Source: JAGVPT01 sp049578505 (GTDB lineage: Bacteria > Bacteroidota > Ignavibacteria > UBA10030 > UBA8401). Taken from it: a stretch of DNA of 64,000 nucleotides. The stretch covers positions 36,642 through 100,641 of the forward strand of contig JBAUMC010000007.1 of assembly GCA_049578505.1 (NCBI GenBank). The letters run 5' to 3'. The translations under genes were made by a program, and so were the position numbers. The notes under the pieces were generated by a model that saw only the letters and a program-made list of their open reading frames with translations, did no database searches and was not told where the DNA came from. Below, one piece after another: positions 42,088 to 51,030 of the stretch (the stretch's first letter is position 1; the number at the start of each line of letters is the position of its first letter).

Positions 42088-44400
42088 ATGATCGGAAGTA
42101 TTATCATAAGAGTTGCATTTGGCGCCTCGTTGCTTTCCGTGCTCTTTTACTATTTAGATCATCGAAAGCATTCCAGCCGGCTGCTCTTGTTTGCACGTTC
42201 GGCGTATAGAACCGCCGTCGCAGGCATGGTCAGTGCGTCTGCGCTCTTGATATACCTGATTATGACGCACCAATTCCACTATGCGTACGTGTGGAATTAC
42301 AGCTCTACAGATTTACCCGGCCCGCTTCTCTTCTCAACGTTTTACGCCGGACAAGAAGGAAGCTTTTCACTCTGGGCGTTTTACACCGGCATTGTCGGCC
42401 TCGCGCTAATGTGGTATTCCTCCCGCAAAGGGTACGAGCCCGAGTTGATGCTGATCTATTCGGCTATCCTTTCGTTTCTTCTTTTAATGCTCATCCTGAA
42501 GAACCCTTTCACCTATATCTGGGACTTATTTCCTAAGGATTTGATTCACACGGGACCAATCCCTGCCGGCGTTGTTAATTTTGTCTGGCTCGACCAGGCC
42601 AAAGGAATTTGGGCGCAATATCCGAACGAGGGAAAAGGACTCAATCCTCTTCTTCAAAATTATTGGATGGTTATTCATCCCCAGGTCCTCTTCATTGGTT
42701 TTACCTCGATGTCGGTTCCTTTCGCGTATGCCGTTGCAGGAATGCTCAAACGGGATTACGTAAGCTGGATACGTGTTTCGACGCCGTGGACGGTCTTTGG
42801 GGCAATGGTGCTAGGGACGGGAGTTGTCATGGGTGGTTTCTGGGCCTATGAGACGCTCGGCTGGGGCGGATACTGGGGTTGGGATCCCGTCGAGAATTCA
42901 TCTCTAGTGCCGTGGCTCGTCTGCGTGGCGTCGATCCACACGATGCTTTCACAACGCAAAAGCGGCAGCTTCATCAAAACAAATTTTGTGCTGAGCATTT
43001 TGTGCTTTATCATGGTGCTGTACTCCACTTTCTTGACTCGCAGCGGAGTGCTCGGTGATACGTCGGTTCATTCATTCGTCGAGCCGGGCATGATGGTATA
43101 TTGGATGCTGCTCGCTGGACTTTTTCTTTTTGCTGCAATCGGGTTTGGATTATTTTTTGTGCGGATGAAAGAAATGCCCAGAGTTCCGGTAGAACACAGC
43201 ATCTTGTCGAGGGAATTTGCGCTTTTCCTCGGAGCATCCGCAATTGTCTTTGCTGCAATGTTTATCGTCATCGGGACCTCGTCTCCAATTATCACCGGCA
43301 TTCTCAAAGGGAAAGTATCGGCGGTCGATTCATCGTATTATGTGACTACGACTCTTCCGCTTGGAGTCTTTATTGCGCTCATGGCAGGAATTGGTCAATT
43401 GTTGTGGTGGAAAAACTCGGACACAGAATCGCTTCTCAAAAGTCTTCGGGTACCGATTAGCCTTGCTTTCATTTTTACTGTCGTCACCTATTTCATGGGC
43501 GCCCATCAGGCGTCGATGCTGATTTTCATTTTTGCCTCTTCGTTCGCGCTATTTACCAATGCTGCTGTTGGGTTTAGAATTTTTAAAGGAAATCCGAAAA
43601 TGGCCGGGGGCTCAATCGCGCACATTGGATTGGCGCTGATGTTTCTCGGGTTTGTCGCTTCTGCAAAGTATGACAACAAAGAAACGGTATCGCTAGAGCA
43701 GGGGAAAAAGGTAGAGGCGCTCGGATATTCGATGCGATACATCGGGTATCATCCGATTGAGCGGGGGAGGTTCGCATTCGACGTTGAAGTAGAGAAAGGA
43801 GATCAAAAATTTATTGTCGCTCCGGTGATGTTCAACAACAAAGAGAGTGAAGGATTGATGAGAAACCCTGACATCATCAATCTGATGACAAAAGATTTTT
43901 ACGTCTCGCCTCTCTCGCTAGAGAGCCCGGATACAAAAAATGAACAAGATTTGACGATTGAAAAGGACGAAGTCCAGAAATTTCAAGACATGTCGATTAC
44001 GTACCTTGGATATAATTTCACCTCGTCACATGAAAAAGGAAACGTTGTATCTGCATCGCTCGATGTTGTTCGCGGAAATAAAACGTTTCACCTTTCACCA
44101 GAGATGCACAACGAGCGAGGAAAAGTAAGCTATCTTCCAGCTTCATTGCCGAACAGCGATATTTCATTTACGATCAAAGGAATGGGATTGGGAAATGGGG
44201 GAAGGGGAAAATCGTCAATTACAATCACGGTCAGTACACCGTTGGCCGAAGGACAACCTCCAAAAACCGAAACGTTGATTGTAGAGGCGAGTATAAAGCC
44301 GTTCATTAACCTGGTATGGATCGGAACGATTACTCTCGTCTCGGGATTTCTTATTACGATTGTTCGCAGGGGAGGCGAAGCGAGAAAAAACGGAGCGTAA
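42088..44400 (+). CDS. ccmF: Haem lyase component CcmF
   Basis: 770 residues, longer than the roughly 650 of E. coli CcmF; the extra part is a periplasmic region after residue 540. Contains the haem-binding loop GWGGYWGWDPVENSS and the QFHYAYVW and FLTRSGVLGDTSVHSF segments. About 13 membrane helices. Joins haem to apocytochrome. In a Cys-type pathway lacking CcmH it may have to act without the usual thioredox partner. The ribosome site is GAGAGGGAGAG. The gene ends 12 bases before the convergent minus-strand metal island. Confidence 0.95.
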   Translation: MIGSIIIRVAFGASLLSVLFYYLDHRKHSSRLLLFARSAYRTAVAGMVSASALLIYLIMTHQFHYAYVWNYSSTDLPGPLLFSTFYAGQEGSFSLWAFYTGIVGLALMWYSSRKGYEPELMLIYSAILSFLLLMLILKNPFTYIWDLFPKDLIHTGPIPAGVVNFVWLDQAKGIWAQYPNEGKGLNPLLQNYWMVIHPQVLFIGFTSMSVPFAYAVAGMLKRDYVSWIRVSTPWTVFGAMVLGTGVVMGGFWAYETLGWGGYWGWDPVENSSLVPWLVCVASIHTMLSQRKSGSFIKTNFVLSILCFIMVLYSTFLTRSGVLGDTSVHSFVEPGMMVYWMLLAGLFLFAAIGFGLFFVRMKEMPRVPVEHSILSREFALFLGASAIVFAAMFIVIGTSSPIITGILKGKVSAVDSSYYVTTTLPLGVFIALMAGIGQLLWWKNSDTESLLKSLRVPISLAFIFTVVTYFMGAHQASMLIFIFASSFALFTNAAVGFRIFKGNPKMAGGSIAHIGLALMFLGFVASAKYDNKETVSLEQGKKVEALGYSMRYIGYHPIERGRFAFDVEVEKGDQKFIVAPVMFNNKESEGLMRNPDIINLMTKDFYVSPLSLESPDTKNEQDLTIEKDEVQKFQDMSITYLGYNFTSSHEKGNVVSASLDVVRGNKTFHLSPEMHNERGKVSYLPASLPNSDISFTIKGMGLGNGGRGKSSITITVSTPLAEGQPPKTETLIVEASIKPFINLVWIGTITLVSGFLITIVRRGGEARKNGA

Positions 44401-44412
44401 CACCAGAGGGGC

Positions 44413-44748
44413 TTATTTACAACATTCCGATAAATTTTCGTATGCTGCCGAATCCCGCTTAACGTCATCCGCGTCGTAGCCCGCAGCGCTGATTGCCGCT
44501 CTAATTTTGGAGACATCCAATTTTGCCTCAACAAACTTTACAGTAACGCGTTTTGACTCGAGATCGACATCTGCGCCTTCCATGCCCTCGACCGAGGCAA
44601 GAGCGTTTTTGATCGTTCGGACGCACGTTTTGCATTTTAACGTTGGAAGCTGAATCGTTGCAACGTTGACGTTACTTGGAGTGGCAGATTTTCCGCAGCC
44701 GACCAGAGCAGATATAAGGAAAATGACAGCAGTGATAGCATTCTTCAT
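44413..44748 (-). CDS. Lipoprotein with heavy-metal-associated (HMA) domain
   Basis: 111 residues from ATG 44748 (an earlier in-frame start at 44766 adds six residues without a site). The N-terminal leader ends in a classic lipobox ALVGC (Cys18). An HMA fold follows with the metal-binding CxxC at C39/C42 (LKCKTCVRTI), and the protein ends ECCK, offering extra thiols. It should bind Cu(I) or a similar ion at the membrane surface. Its start overlaps the stop of the DUF2318 gene (TAATG), so the pair is cotranslated. Last gene of a three-gene unit that runs next to the cus operon. Confidence 0.85.
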   Translation of the reverse strand: MKNAITAVIFLISALVGCGKSATPSNVNVATIQLPTLKCKTCVRTIKNALASVEGMEGADVDLESKRVTVKFVEAKLDVSKIRAAISAAGYDADDVKRDSAAYENLSECCK

Positions 44749-45428
44749 TATATTCTCATCTTCCAATCCTCAACAATTTTTTGGCTGATGCGAATCTCGC
44801 CGGCCACAATTTCGCTTGGAATTGGGTCCGGCGGATATTTCTGACACGTGCCGCTGATCCCTTCCAGGTTCGAAAAATTCCAGCGCGTCCCGCAATTATC
44901 ACAGACTAATTCCTTGGATTCGGTATGGAAGCTTTTCGAATTGCACGGTTCACACATAGCGATGGATGTCACCAATTTTCCCTCTGGGTTGATGTATGCT
45001 ATCAAATCAACTTCCTTACTCTTTCCTGCATAGGTAAAGCCGACCATTTTCTTCTCCATGACTTCTGCAAGAGAAATAACGATATATCCGTTTTCCACCC
45101 GCGATGAAACCGGTATCATCGTTAATTTAATTCCATCATAGCTTTGGGGGTCCGCAACGACCGGTTGGTTCTTGATCACAGGATGCTCACCGCCGGGAAG
45201 ACTTTTCACGAAAACGACTGCCATTCCAACAAGGAGCAACATCCCGATTGTAGAGTACGCAGCTTTCGCTTTCATGCCCATAGTTTTTTTCCCCTCAATG
45301 ATCGCGGCAGAGGGGAGAGCATTTTTTAACGATGATGTCGGAAGGACATGGGCCGGGACTTTTGTGCCGCAACGAGGGCAAAACAGCACGTCGTTTTTTA
45401 GATCAGTTCCGCATTTAGCGCATTTCAT
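44748..45428 (-). CDS. Membrane-anchored zinc-ribbon plus DUF2318 protein
   Basis: 226 residues. N-terminal double zinc ribbon (MKCAKC ... CPRCG, 3-20), one transmembrane helix (AYSTIGMLLLVGMAVVFV, about 58-76), then a DUF2318 domain with the Cys pairs AMCEPCNSK and VCDNCGTRW and the conserved GTCQKYPPDP. DUF2318 is an Fe-S or metal-associated domain often found beside iron or copper transporters; its role is not settled. The fusion of a cytosolic zinc ribbon to an external DUF2318 is worth noting. Shares an operon with the HMA lipoprotein. Confidence 0.8.
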   Translation of the reverse strand: MKCAKCGTDLKNDVLFCPRCGTKVPAHVLPTSSLKNALPSAAIIEGKKTMGMKAKAAYSTIGMLLLVGMAVVFVKSLPGGEHPVIKNQPVVADPQSYDGIKLTMIPVSSRVENGYIVISLAEVMEKKMVGFTYAGKSKEVDLIAYINPEGKLVTSIAMCEPCNSKSFHTESKELVCDNCGTRWNFSNLEGISGTCQKYPPDPIPSEIVAGEIRISQKIVEDWKMRI

Positions 45429-45452
45429 ATCGAGGTTCTAATTTCTATTCCG

Positions 45453-45686
45453 TTATTTTGCTTCAGATCCTTTTTTATTCGGATCCTTCTTGGAATTCAT
45501 TTTGTTGTTACTGGCTTTCGGGCTTCCATTCGCGCATTTCATATCGCAGCAACAATTAGCTTTATCCTGCTTATTGTGTGCTTTAGAGGATGTTGTCTTT
45601 TTATCTGCAGCAGGCTGCGAAGCTGAGGAGGCGGTTGCTGCCATCACAAGAAACAAAAGAACGAAAGGTACAAGGCACTTTTTCAT
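45453..45686 (-). CDS. Small exported Cys/Lys-rich protein
   Basis: 77 residues, preceded by AGAGGATAG. Residues 1-23 form a signal peptide (LVPFVLLFLVMAATASSAS). The mature part is Lys-, Ser- and Asn-rich with one cysteine knot, NCCCDMKC (45-51), which looks like a metal-binding site. No family recognised. First gene behind the promoter at 45735-45763 and upstream of the DUF2318 and HMA genes, so likely part of metal handling. Confidence 0.65.
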   Translation of the reverse strand: MKKCLVPFVLLFLVMAATASSASQPAADKKTTSSKAHNKQDKANCCCDMKCANGSPKASNNKMNSKKDPNKKGSEAK

Positions 45687-45734
45687 CTATCCTCTTTGGG
45701 TCTTGTTATTTAAAATTGGCAAATGCGTCTCTTA

Positions 45735-45763
45735 ATAATATACAACAGAACGCCGTAACTCAA
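45735..45763 (-). promoter_or_regulatory. Promoter for the small metal-protein operon
   Basis: On the minus strand TTGAGT (45763-45758), a 17-base spacer, TATTAT (45740-45735). Start near 45728, about 42 bases upstream of the Cys-rich protein. Confidence 0.55.
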
Positions 45764-45784
45764 GAGTAAGTTCCTTTTGGTCCC

Positions 45785-45971
45785 GGCTCAATTTGTCATT
45801 CCCGCGGAAGCGGATCGAAGACTCCGCACGGGTCTATAGACCCATAAGGTCGTTCCACGAATCTACGATTCGTAGAGAGATGACTTGGCGAGAATCCAAA
45901 CATCCGGTTGTTTTACCGCACAATTGATGCCCACTTCCTTGGGCATGACAATCGTTTTCTCAAATTGAGCC
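45785..45971. repeat. Short element with terminal inverted repeats, copy A
   Basis: 187 bases bounded by perfect 11-bp inverted ends, GGCTCAATTTG (45785-45795) and CAAATTGAGCC (45961-45971). Inside are the palindromes GGGTCTATAGACCC (45830-45843) and CGAATC-tac-GATTCG (45858-45872) and the end motif GGGCATGACAAT. It contains no gene. A second, shorter copy with the same ends and internal motifs lies at 53845-53972. It accounts for most of the gene-free stretch 45687-46092. Confidence 0.7.
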
Positions 45972-46092
45972 GCTACCTTTCTTTTATAGTGATCTAGTTT
46001 GCTCTTTGCATTGTAGATACCGGCAACCTTGTTGAATTATCTGATGAAATATTACTAACTGAGGCGCCCGACATCTAATCAATTGTCCGCTA
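45972..46092. other. Gene-free stretch beyond cusA
   Basis: 121 bases between the repeat element and the cusA stop codon; together with the element and the promoter at 45735 this completes the 406-base gap. I see no gene and no convincing terminator in it. Confidence 0.5.
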
Positions 46093-49000
46093 CTAATTTT
46101 CTAACAATCGTCCTTCCATTCTGGCTTCTTTCTTCAACTCCCAGGATTTCCAGAGGAAGTAAATGACGGGATAGACTGCAAGTTCCATCAAAACGGAAGT
46201 GACGACCCCTCCAACCATAGGAGCCGCAATTCTTTTCATGACATCAGTTCCGGTTCCGCTGCTCCACATTATTGGAAGCAGACCGGCAATGATCACTGAA
46301 GCCGTCATAATTTTCGGCCTGACCCGTTTAACAGCACCGTGGTGAATGGCTTCTTTGAGGTCGTGTAATCCTTGCATCAATCCTTTTTTTCTCCATTCAT
46401 CGGAGGCCTGGTCGAGATACAAGAGCATGACGACGCCGGTTTCTGCATCCAATCCTGCTAGGGCAATGATTCCGACCCACACCGCAATGCTGAGGTTGTA
46501 TCCCAACAAGTACAGGAACCAAAAAGCACCGACAAGAGAGAAGGGTACGGCGAGGAAAACGATAGCGACCTTTGCAAATGACCGAGTGTTCATATAAATA
46601 ATGATGAAAATGATGAACAACGTCATCGGCACCACTAGCATCAAACGTTGCTGTGCTCTCGCCATGTATTCGTATTCTCCGCTCCACGTTATCGTATATC
46701 CTGAAGGGAGCTTTATCCTTTCCGCCAGAATTTTTTGAGCATTCTTTACATAGCTGCCGACGTCGACGCCTTTGATATCCACGAAGATCCATGCATTAGG
46801 ACGTGAATTTTCGCTGCGGATCACCATCGGACCTTTTCTTGTGCTGATGGCGGCCAGCTGTGCAATCGGAATCTGTTCGCCGCTTGGAGTGGGAACCAGG
46901 ACGCGATTTAAGGCTTCCATATTATCCCTCAACTCACGGCTGTACCGAAGATTGACGGGATAGCGTTCAAGCCCTTCGACGGTGTTTGTGATGCTCATGC
47001 CTCCCATAGCTGTTTCGATTACGCTTTCGACATCCCCAACGGTAAGCCCGTACCGTGCTGCTTCCCTGCGGTTGATGTCGAAATCGAGATAATTACCTCC
47101 GACAGTGCGTTCCGCAAAAGCGCTTTGCGTTCCGGGAACTCCACGTATAACGGTTTCAACATCTCTTCCGAGACTTTCAAGCTCAGCAAGATCCGGTCCG
47201 GAAATTTTGATGCCTACCGGCGTCTTAATTCCCGTGCTCAACATATCGGTCCTCGTCTTAATCGGCATCGTCCAGGCATTCGTCACTCCGGGAAACTGGA
47301 TCGCCCGGTCCATCTCATCGATCAGCTTTTGCACGTTCATTCCAGGACGCCACTCCGATTCAGGCTTAAGGGTGATGATTGTTTCTATCATATCGAGCCC
47401 GGCAGGATCTGTCGCGGTTTCAGCCCGTCCGATCTTCCCGAAAACATTTTGCACTTCTGGAAATTGGGTGAGGATCTTATCAGTTTGCTGCAGAAGATCT
47501 CTGGCCTTCGTAATTGACATGCCGGGCATCGTTGTCGGCATGTAGAGGATGTCGCCCTCGAATAATGGGGGCATAAACTCCGATCCGATTCTGTTGAACG
47601 GAATAATAGTTATGCAGATAAGAAAAATAGCCGCACCAATGATCCATTTATTGAAACGTATGACGAAATCGACGACCGGGGAATAGATGCGAATGAGAAG
47701 CCGATTAATTGGATTTCGTTCTTCAGGAATAGTTCTTCCCCGGATCAAATATCCCATAAGAATCGGCACAATCGTGATCGACAGGATAGCGGCCGCCGCC
47801 ATCGAATAAGTTTTAGTGAACGCAAGCGGGCGGAACAATCGGCCTTCTTGATCCTCAAGAGTAAAAACGGGTATGAAGGAAACTGTTATCACGAGAAGAG
47901 AGTAGAAAAGGGCCGGGCCTACTTCTTTTGACGCATCAGTGATAATTTGCCAATGATCCCGTCGTTGTTCTACAGGCTTTTCATTTTCACGCTCAATGTG
48001 TTTATGAGCATTTTCTATCATGATAATAGCGGCGTCCACCATAGCTCCAATCGCAATGGCTATGCCGCCGAGCGACATGATGTTGGCATTAATGCCTTGC
48101 AACCTCATCACGATGAACGAAATCAGGATAGCGGTAGGAAGGGTAAAGATCGCAACGAAAGCGCTCCGGGCATGGAGGAGAAAGATGATGCAAACAATTG
48201 CTACTATAATAATTTCTTCAATGAGCTTTCCCGTCAGGGTATCGATAGCACGTTCAATAAGTCCTGAACGGTCGTACGCCGTGGTTATTTTTACGTCATC
48301 CGGCAATCCCTGTTTGAGGTCGTTAAGCTTCTTTTTAACGTTGTCGATCACCTGAAGGGCATTTTGACCGTACCGCATCACGACGATGCCGCCGACAACT
48401 TCACCCTGACCGTTGCTTTCAACCAACCCTCTTCGCATGAGCGGGCCGATTGTGACGTCGGCAACGTCCTGTACGTAGACCGGCGTTCCGTTCTTTTTAT
48501 CCGCCATCACGGGAATGTTCTTGATGTCATCCAAGGATTTTATATATCCCAATCCCCTTACCATGAATTCCGTTTCTCCCATTTCAATGACTTCGCCGCC
48601 TACATCGTTATTCGAATTCTTTATTGCCATCTCGACCATGTTGAGGGGAATGTTGTAGGCCGAAAGTTTTGCAGGATCCACAGTCACTTGATATTCCTTG
48701 ACAAAGCCGCCGACGCTCGCAACTTCTGCAACACCCTCAACGGACGAGAGTTCATATTTCAAATACCAATCCTGATATGATCGTAATTCCTGCAATGAAC
48801 GTTTATCCGATGAAAGCGTATACTCGAAAACCCATCCAACACCGGTCGCATCAGGACCAAGCGTTGGAACAACGCCTGCAGGAAGCCGTTTCTGGGCGTA
48901 GTTCAAATATTCGAGAACGCGGCTTCGAGCCCAGTAGATATCCGTTCCATCCTCGAAAAGCACATAGACAAGAGAGTAGCCAAAAAAGGAATACCCTCGT

Positions 49001-49245
49001 ACAACTTTTGCCCCCGGGACAGAGACCAATGCGGTCGTTAATGGATAGGTGACCTGATCCTCTATGATGCGGGGAGACTGCCCCGTATAATCTGTATAGA
49101 TGATGACCTGCACGTCGCTCAAATCGGGTATTGCATCGACGGGGATATGCAGCATTGAATAAATTCCCCAGCCAACCAGAAAAACAATGGCAAGGATGAC
49201 AATGAATTTATTGCGGATCGATGCGTCAATAATATTTTGCAACAT
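46093..49245 (-). CDS. cusA: Cation efflux RND transporter, CusA type
   Basis: Inner-membrane pump of the tripartite CusCBA system, driven by protons. 1050 residues, standard length. RND marks: TALVSVPGAKVVRGYSFFG, the ALFYSLLVITVSFIPVF helix, IGRAETATDPAGLDMIET, and GIIALAGLDAETGVVML in the second half. The three methionines of the E. coli CusA Cu/Ag site appear to be kept, in YMPTTMPGM, DMLSTGIK and ETAMGGM. That would favour Cu(I)/Ag(I) over zinc, cobalt or nickel (alignment from memory, not run). GAGGATT upstream of the ATG. cusB ends 11 bases upstream. Confidence 0.93.
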   Translation of the reverse strand: MLQNIIDASIRNKFIVILAIVFLVGWGIYSMLHIPVDAIPDLSDVQVIIYTDYTGQSPRIIEDQVTYPLTTALVSVPGAKVVRGYSFFGYSLVYVLFEDGTDIYWARSRVLEYLNYAQKRLPAGVVPTLGPDATGVGWVFEYTLSSDKRSLQELRSYQDWYLKYELSSVEGVAEVASVGGFVKEYQVTVDPAKLSAYNIPLNMVEMAIKNSNNDVGGEVIEMGETEFMVRGLGYIKSLDDIKNIPVMADKKNGTPVYVQDVADVTIGPLMRRGLVESNGQGEVVGGIVVMRYGQNALQVIDNVKKKLNDLKQGLPDDVKITTAYDRSGLIERAIDTLTGKLIEEIIIVAIVCIIFLLHARSAFVAIFTLPTAILISFIVMRLQGINANIMSLGGIAIAIGAMVDAAIIMIENAHKHIERENEKPVEQRRDHWQIITDASKEVGPALFYSLLVITVSFIPVFTLEDQEGRLFRPLAFTKTYSMAAAAILSITIVPILMGYLIRGRTIPEERNPINRLLIRIYSPVVDFVIRFNKWIIGAAIFLICITIIPFNRIGSEFMPPLFEGDILYMPTTMPGMSITKARDLLQQTDKILTQFPEVQNVFGKIGRAETATDPAGLDMIETIITLKPESEWRPGMNVQKLIDEMDRAIQFPGVTNAWTMPIKTRTDMLSTGIKTPVGIKISGPDLAELESLGRDVETVIRGVPGTQSAFAERTVGGNYLDFDINRREAARYGLTVGDVESVIETAMGGMSITNTVEGLERYPVNLRYSRELRDNMEALNRVLVPTPSGEQIPIAQLAAISTRKGPMVIRSENSRPNAWIFVDIKGVDVGSYVKNAQKILAERIKLPSGYTITWSGEYEYMARAQQRLMLVVPMTLFIIFIIIYMNTRSFAKVAIVFLAVPFSLVGAFWFLYLLGYNLSIAVWVGIIALAGLDAETGVVMLLYLDQASDEWRKKGLMQGLHDLKEAIHHGAVKRVRPKIMTASVIIAGLLPIMWSSGTGTDVMKRIAAPMVGGVVTSVLMELAVYPVIYFLWKSWELKKEARMEGRLLEN

Positions 49246-49256
49246 TTTAAAATCCT

Positions 49257-51005
49257 CTATTCAAGGTTGATCGGCGGTGTCAGATTAGCGAGTGCCGGAA
49301 AGAATGTATTTTTGAGGGCGCGTTGAAATTTCTTTTTATCATCAGAACTACAGAAGTAATATTTCTTTCCATCGTACGTGATCGATATCGTTTGATCGGC
49401 TTCCATCCCGCAAACGGGATCGACGAGCCGGTCAACCTGTACTGACGTGCCATTCGCATTTTGGACTAACTCACCCGAAGCGACTTCATAAGAGAGTTTT
49501 TTGGGGCTGTCGACTTTTTTGTGCTCCATTTGTCGCACGCCGGGTCTATTGTGACCTTTGTCTTTTTTGCTTGTTTTATGCTCCGGCGTATTGTTTTTGT
49601 TTTTTCCCAAAGGACCGGATTGCATAATGGATTTTGCGGTATCGTTTTCCGAGTGGGCTAGCATTGAACTGACCGCCGCTTTGAGGTTGCTCTCGGAATC
49701 GATAAGAAACTGCGATGATGTGACAATATTTTCCCCGGCTTTGACTCCCTCAAGAACTTCGGTATAACCGTCCGCTTCAAGTCCAAGTTTTACATTTCGC
49801 GGCGTAAAATATCCGTTGCCGAGGGCAATAACTACGACATTCCGTTCCCCGGAGCGAATTATCGCTTGATCCGGTATTGTCACGTCCTTCGTCTCCGCAG
49901 GGGAAAGAAGATTAACAGTTGCAAACATCTCAGGCTTAAGTTCATTATCGGAGGGGTTGCGAACCGTGATCCGAACTGTTGCAGTTTTCGTATCCATACT
50001 CAGGTATGGATTTATATACGTCACTGTGCCCGAAATCTTTTTGCCTGGCAAATACGAAAGCTCGATGTCAGCCTTTTGACCTATGCTTACCCATGGCAAT
50101 TCGTATTGATAGACATCCGCAAGTATCCAAACGGAAGATAGGTCGGCAATTTTGTAAAGAGTCATTCCCGACATTACATTTTGACCCTGGGTAACCATTT
50201 TATCAGTCACAACGCCGTTAACAGGGGATGCAATTGTCATGGCCCTTTTTGGTGTTCCGCGGTCTTTGAGCGCTTTGATTTCACTTTCCGGAATATCCCA
50301 ATTGAGAAGCCGCCGCTTTGAGCTTTGCACAAGTTGCTCAGCTTCCTTGCGGGCTTCTTCCATAGTGCTGTTGGCCATTTTTTTTTGATATTGAATTGCC
50401 TGCAGGTATTCCTGCTGTGTTTCAACAAGCTCCGGACTGTATATCTCCATCAACGCTTCTCCTTTGTGAACGGCTTGTCCGGTGTAATCGATATAAAGCC
50501 TTTCAACGTATCCCATGACCTTCGACGTAATCGAATATAATTTCGTTTCGTCATAATCAATCTTACCCGTAGCACGTATTTTTTTGCTGAGATTTCTCAG
50601 TTCGGCAGGTTCTGTTGTGACGCCGATGTTCTGAATTGTGACAGGGTCGATCTTAATAACGCTTCCCTCGTTATCGCCTTCGTAGACAGGAACGAGGTCC
50701 ATTCCACAATCGGGCGCTTTCCCCGGTTTACTGGAAGTATACCAGGGATGCATCGGGTCCTTGTAATAAGCTATTTTCTTTTGACCTGATTGTTCGGAGG
50801 TCTCTGCATAAACGGGAACAAAATCCATTCCGTCGGAAGCTTTCTTTGGCGACAAGGAAGTTATCTTGGGGTTCATTGGGTCGCGGTAGTATATAATCTT
50901 CCTATTGTTAGACCCCTCCTGTCTGAGGGCAGGATGAAAGATAAACCACCCTGCGCCTATTCCTAATAGAATGCTTACGATTGCCGTGATTACGATCTTC
51001 TTCAT
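49257..51005 (-). CDS. cusB: Periplasmic adaptor CusB with two heavy-metal-binding repeats and a YHS domain
   Basis: 582 residues from ATG 51005, with AAGGAGTTAC in front. Order: N-terminal membrane anchor (IVITAIVSILLGIGAGWFIF), two heavy-metal-binding domain repeats (IIYYRDPMNPK... and IAYYKDPMHPWYTS...), the adaptor hairpin and beta-barrel parts, a Lys/His-rich linker (about 475-520), and a C-terminal YHS domain with DPVCGMEADQ and YYFCSSDDKKKF. In the first repeat the conserved PDCGMD reads SDGMD, having lost its Cys; the second has PDCGMDLVPVY intact. The adaptor is one protein linking pump and channel; the added YHS domain may deliver or sense the metal. Confidence 0.92.
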   Translation of the reverse strand: MKKIVITAIVSILLGIGAGWFIFHPALRQEGSNNRKIIYYRDPMNPKITSLSPKKASDGMDFVPVYAETSEQSGQKKIAYYKDPMHPWYTSSKPGKAPDCGMDLVPVYEGDNEGSVIKIDPVTIQNIGVTTEPAELRNLSKKIRATGKIDYDETKLYSITSKVMGYVERLYIDYTGQAVHKGEALMEIYSPELVETQQEYLQAIQYQKKMANSTMEEARKEAEQLVQSSKRRLLNWDIPESEIKALKDRGTPKRAMTIASPVNGVVTDKMVTQGQNVMSGMTLYKIADLSSVWILADVYQYELPWVSIGQKADIELSYLPGKKISGTVTYINPYLSMDTKTATVRITVRNPSDNELKPEMFATVNLLSPAETKDVTIPDQAIIRSGERNVVVIALGNGYFTPRNVKLGLEADGYTEVLEGVKAGENIVTSSQFLIDSESNLKAAVSSMLAHSENDTAKSIMQSGPLGKNKNNTPEHKTSKKDKGHNRPGVRQMEHKKVDSPKKLSYEVASGELVQNANGTSVQVDRLVDPVCGMEADQTISITYDGKKYYFCSSDDKKKFQRALKNTFFPALANLTPPINLE

Positions 51006-51030
51006 AGTGGGTAACTCCTTGTCGGTAAGA

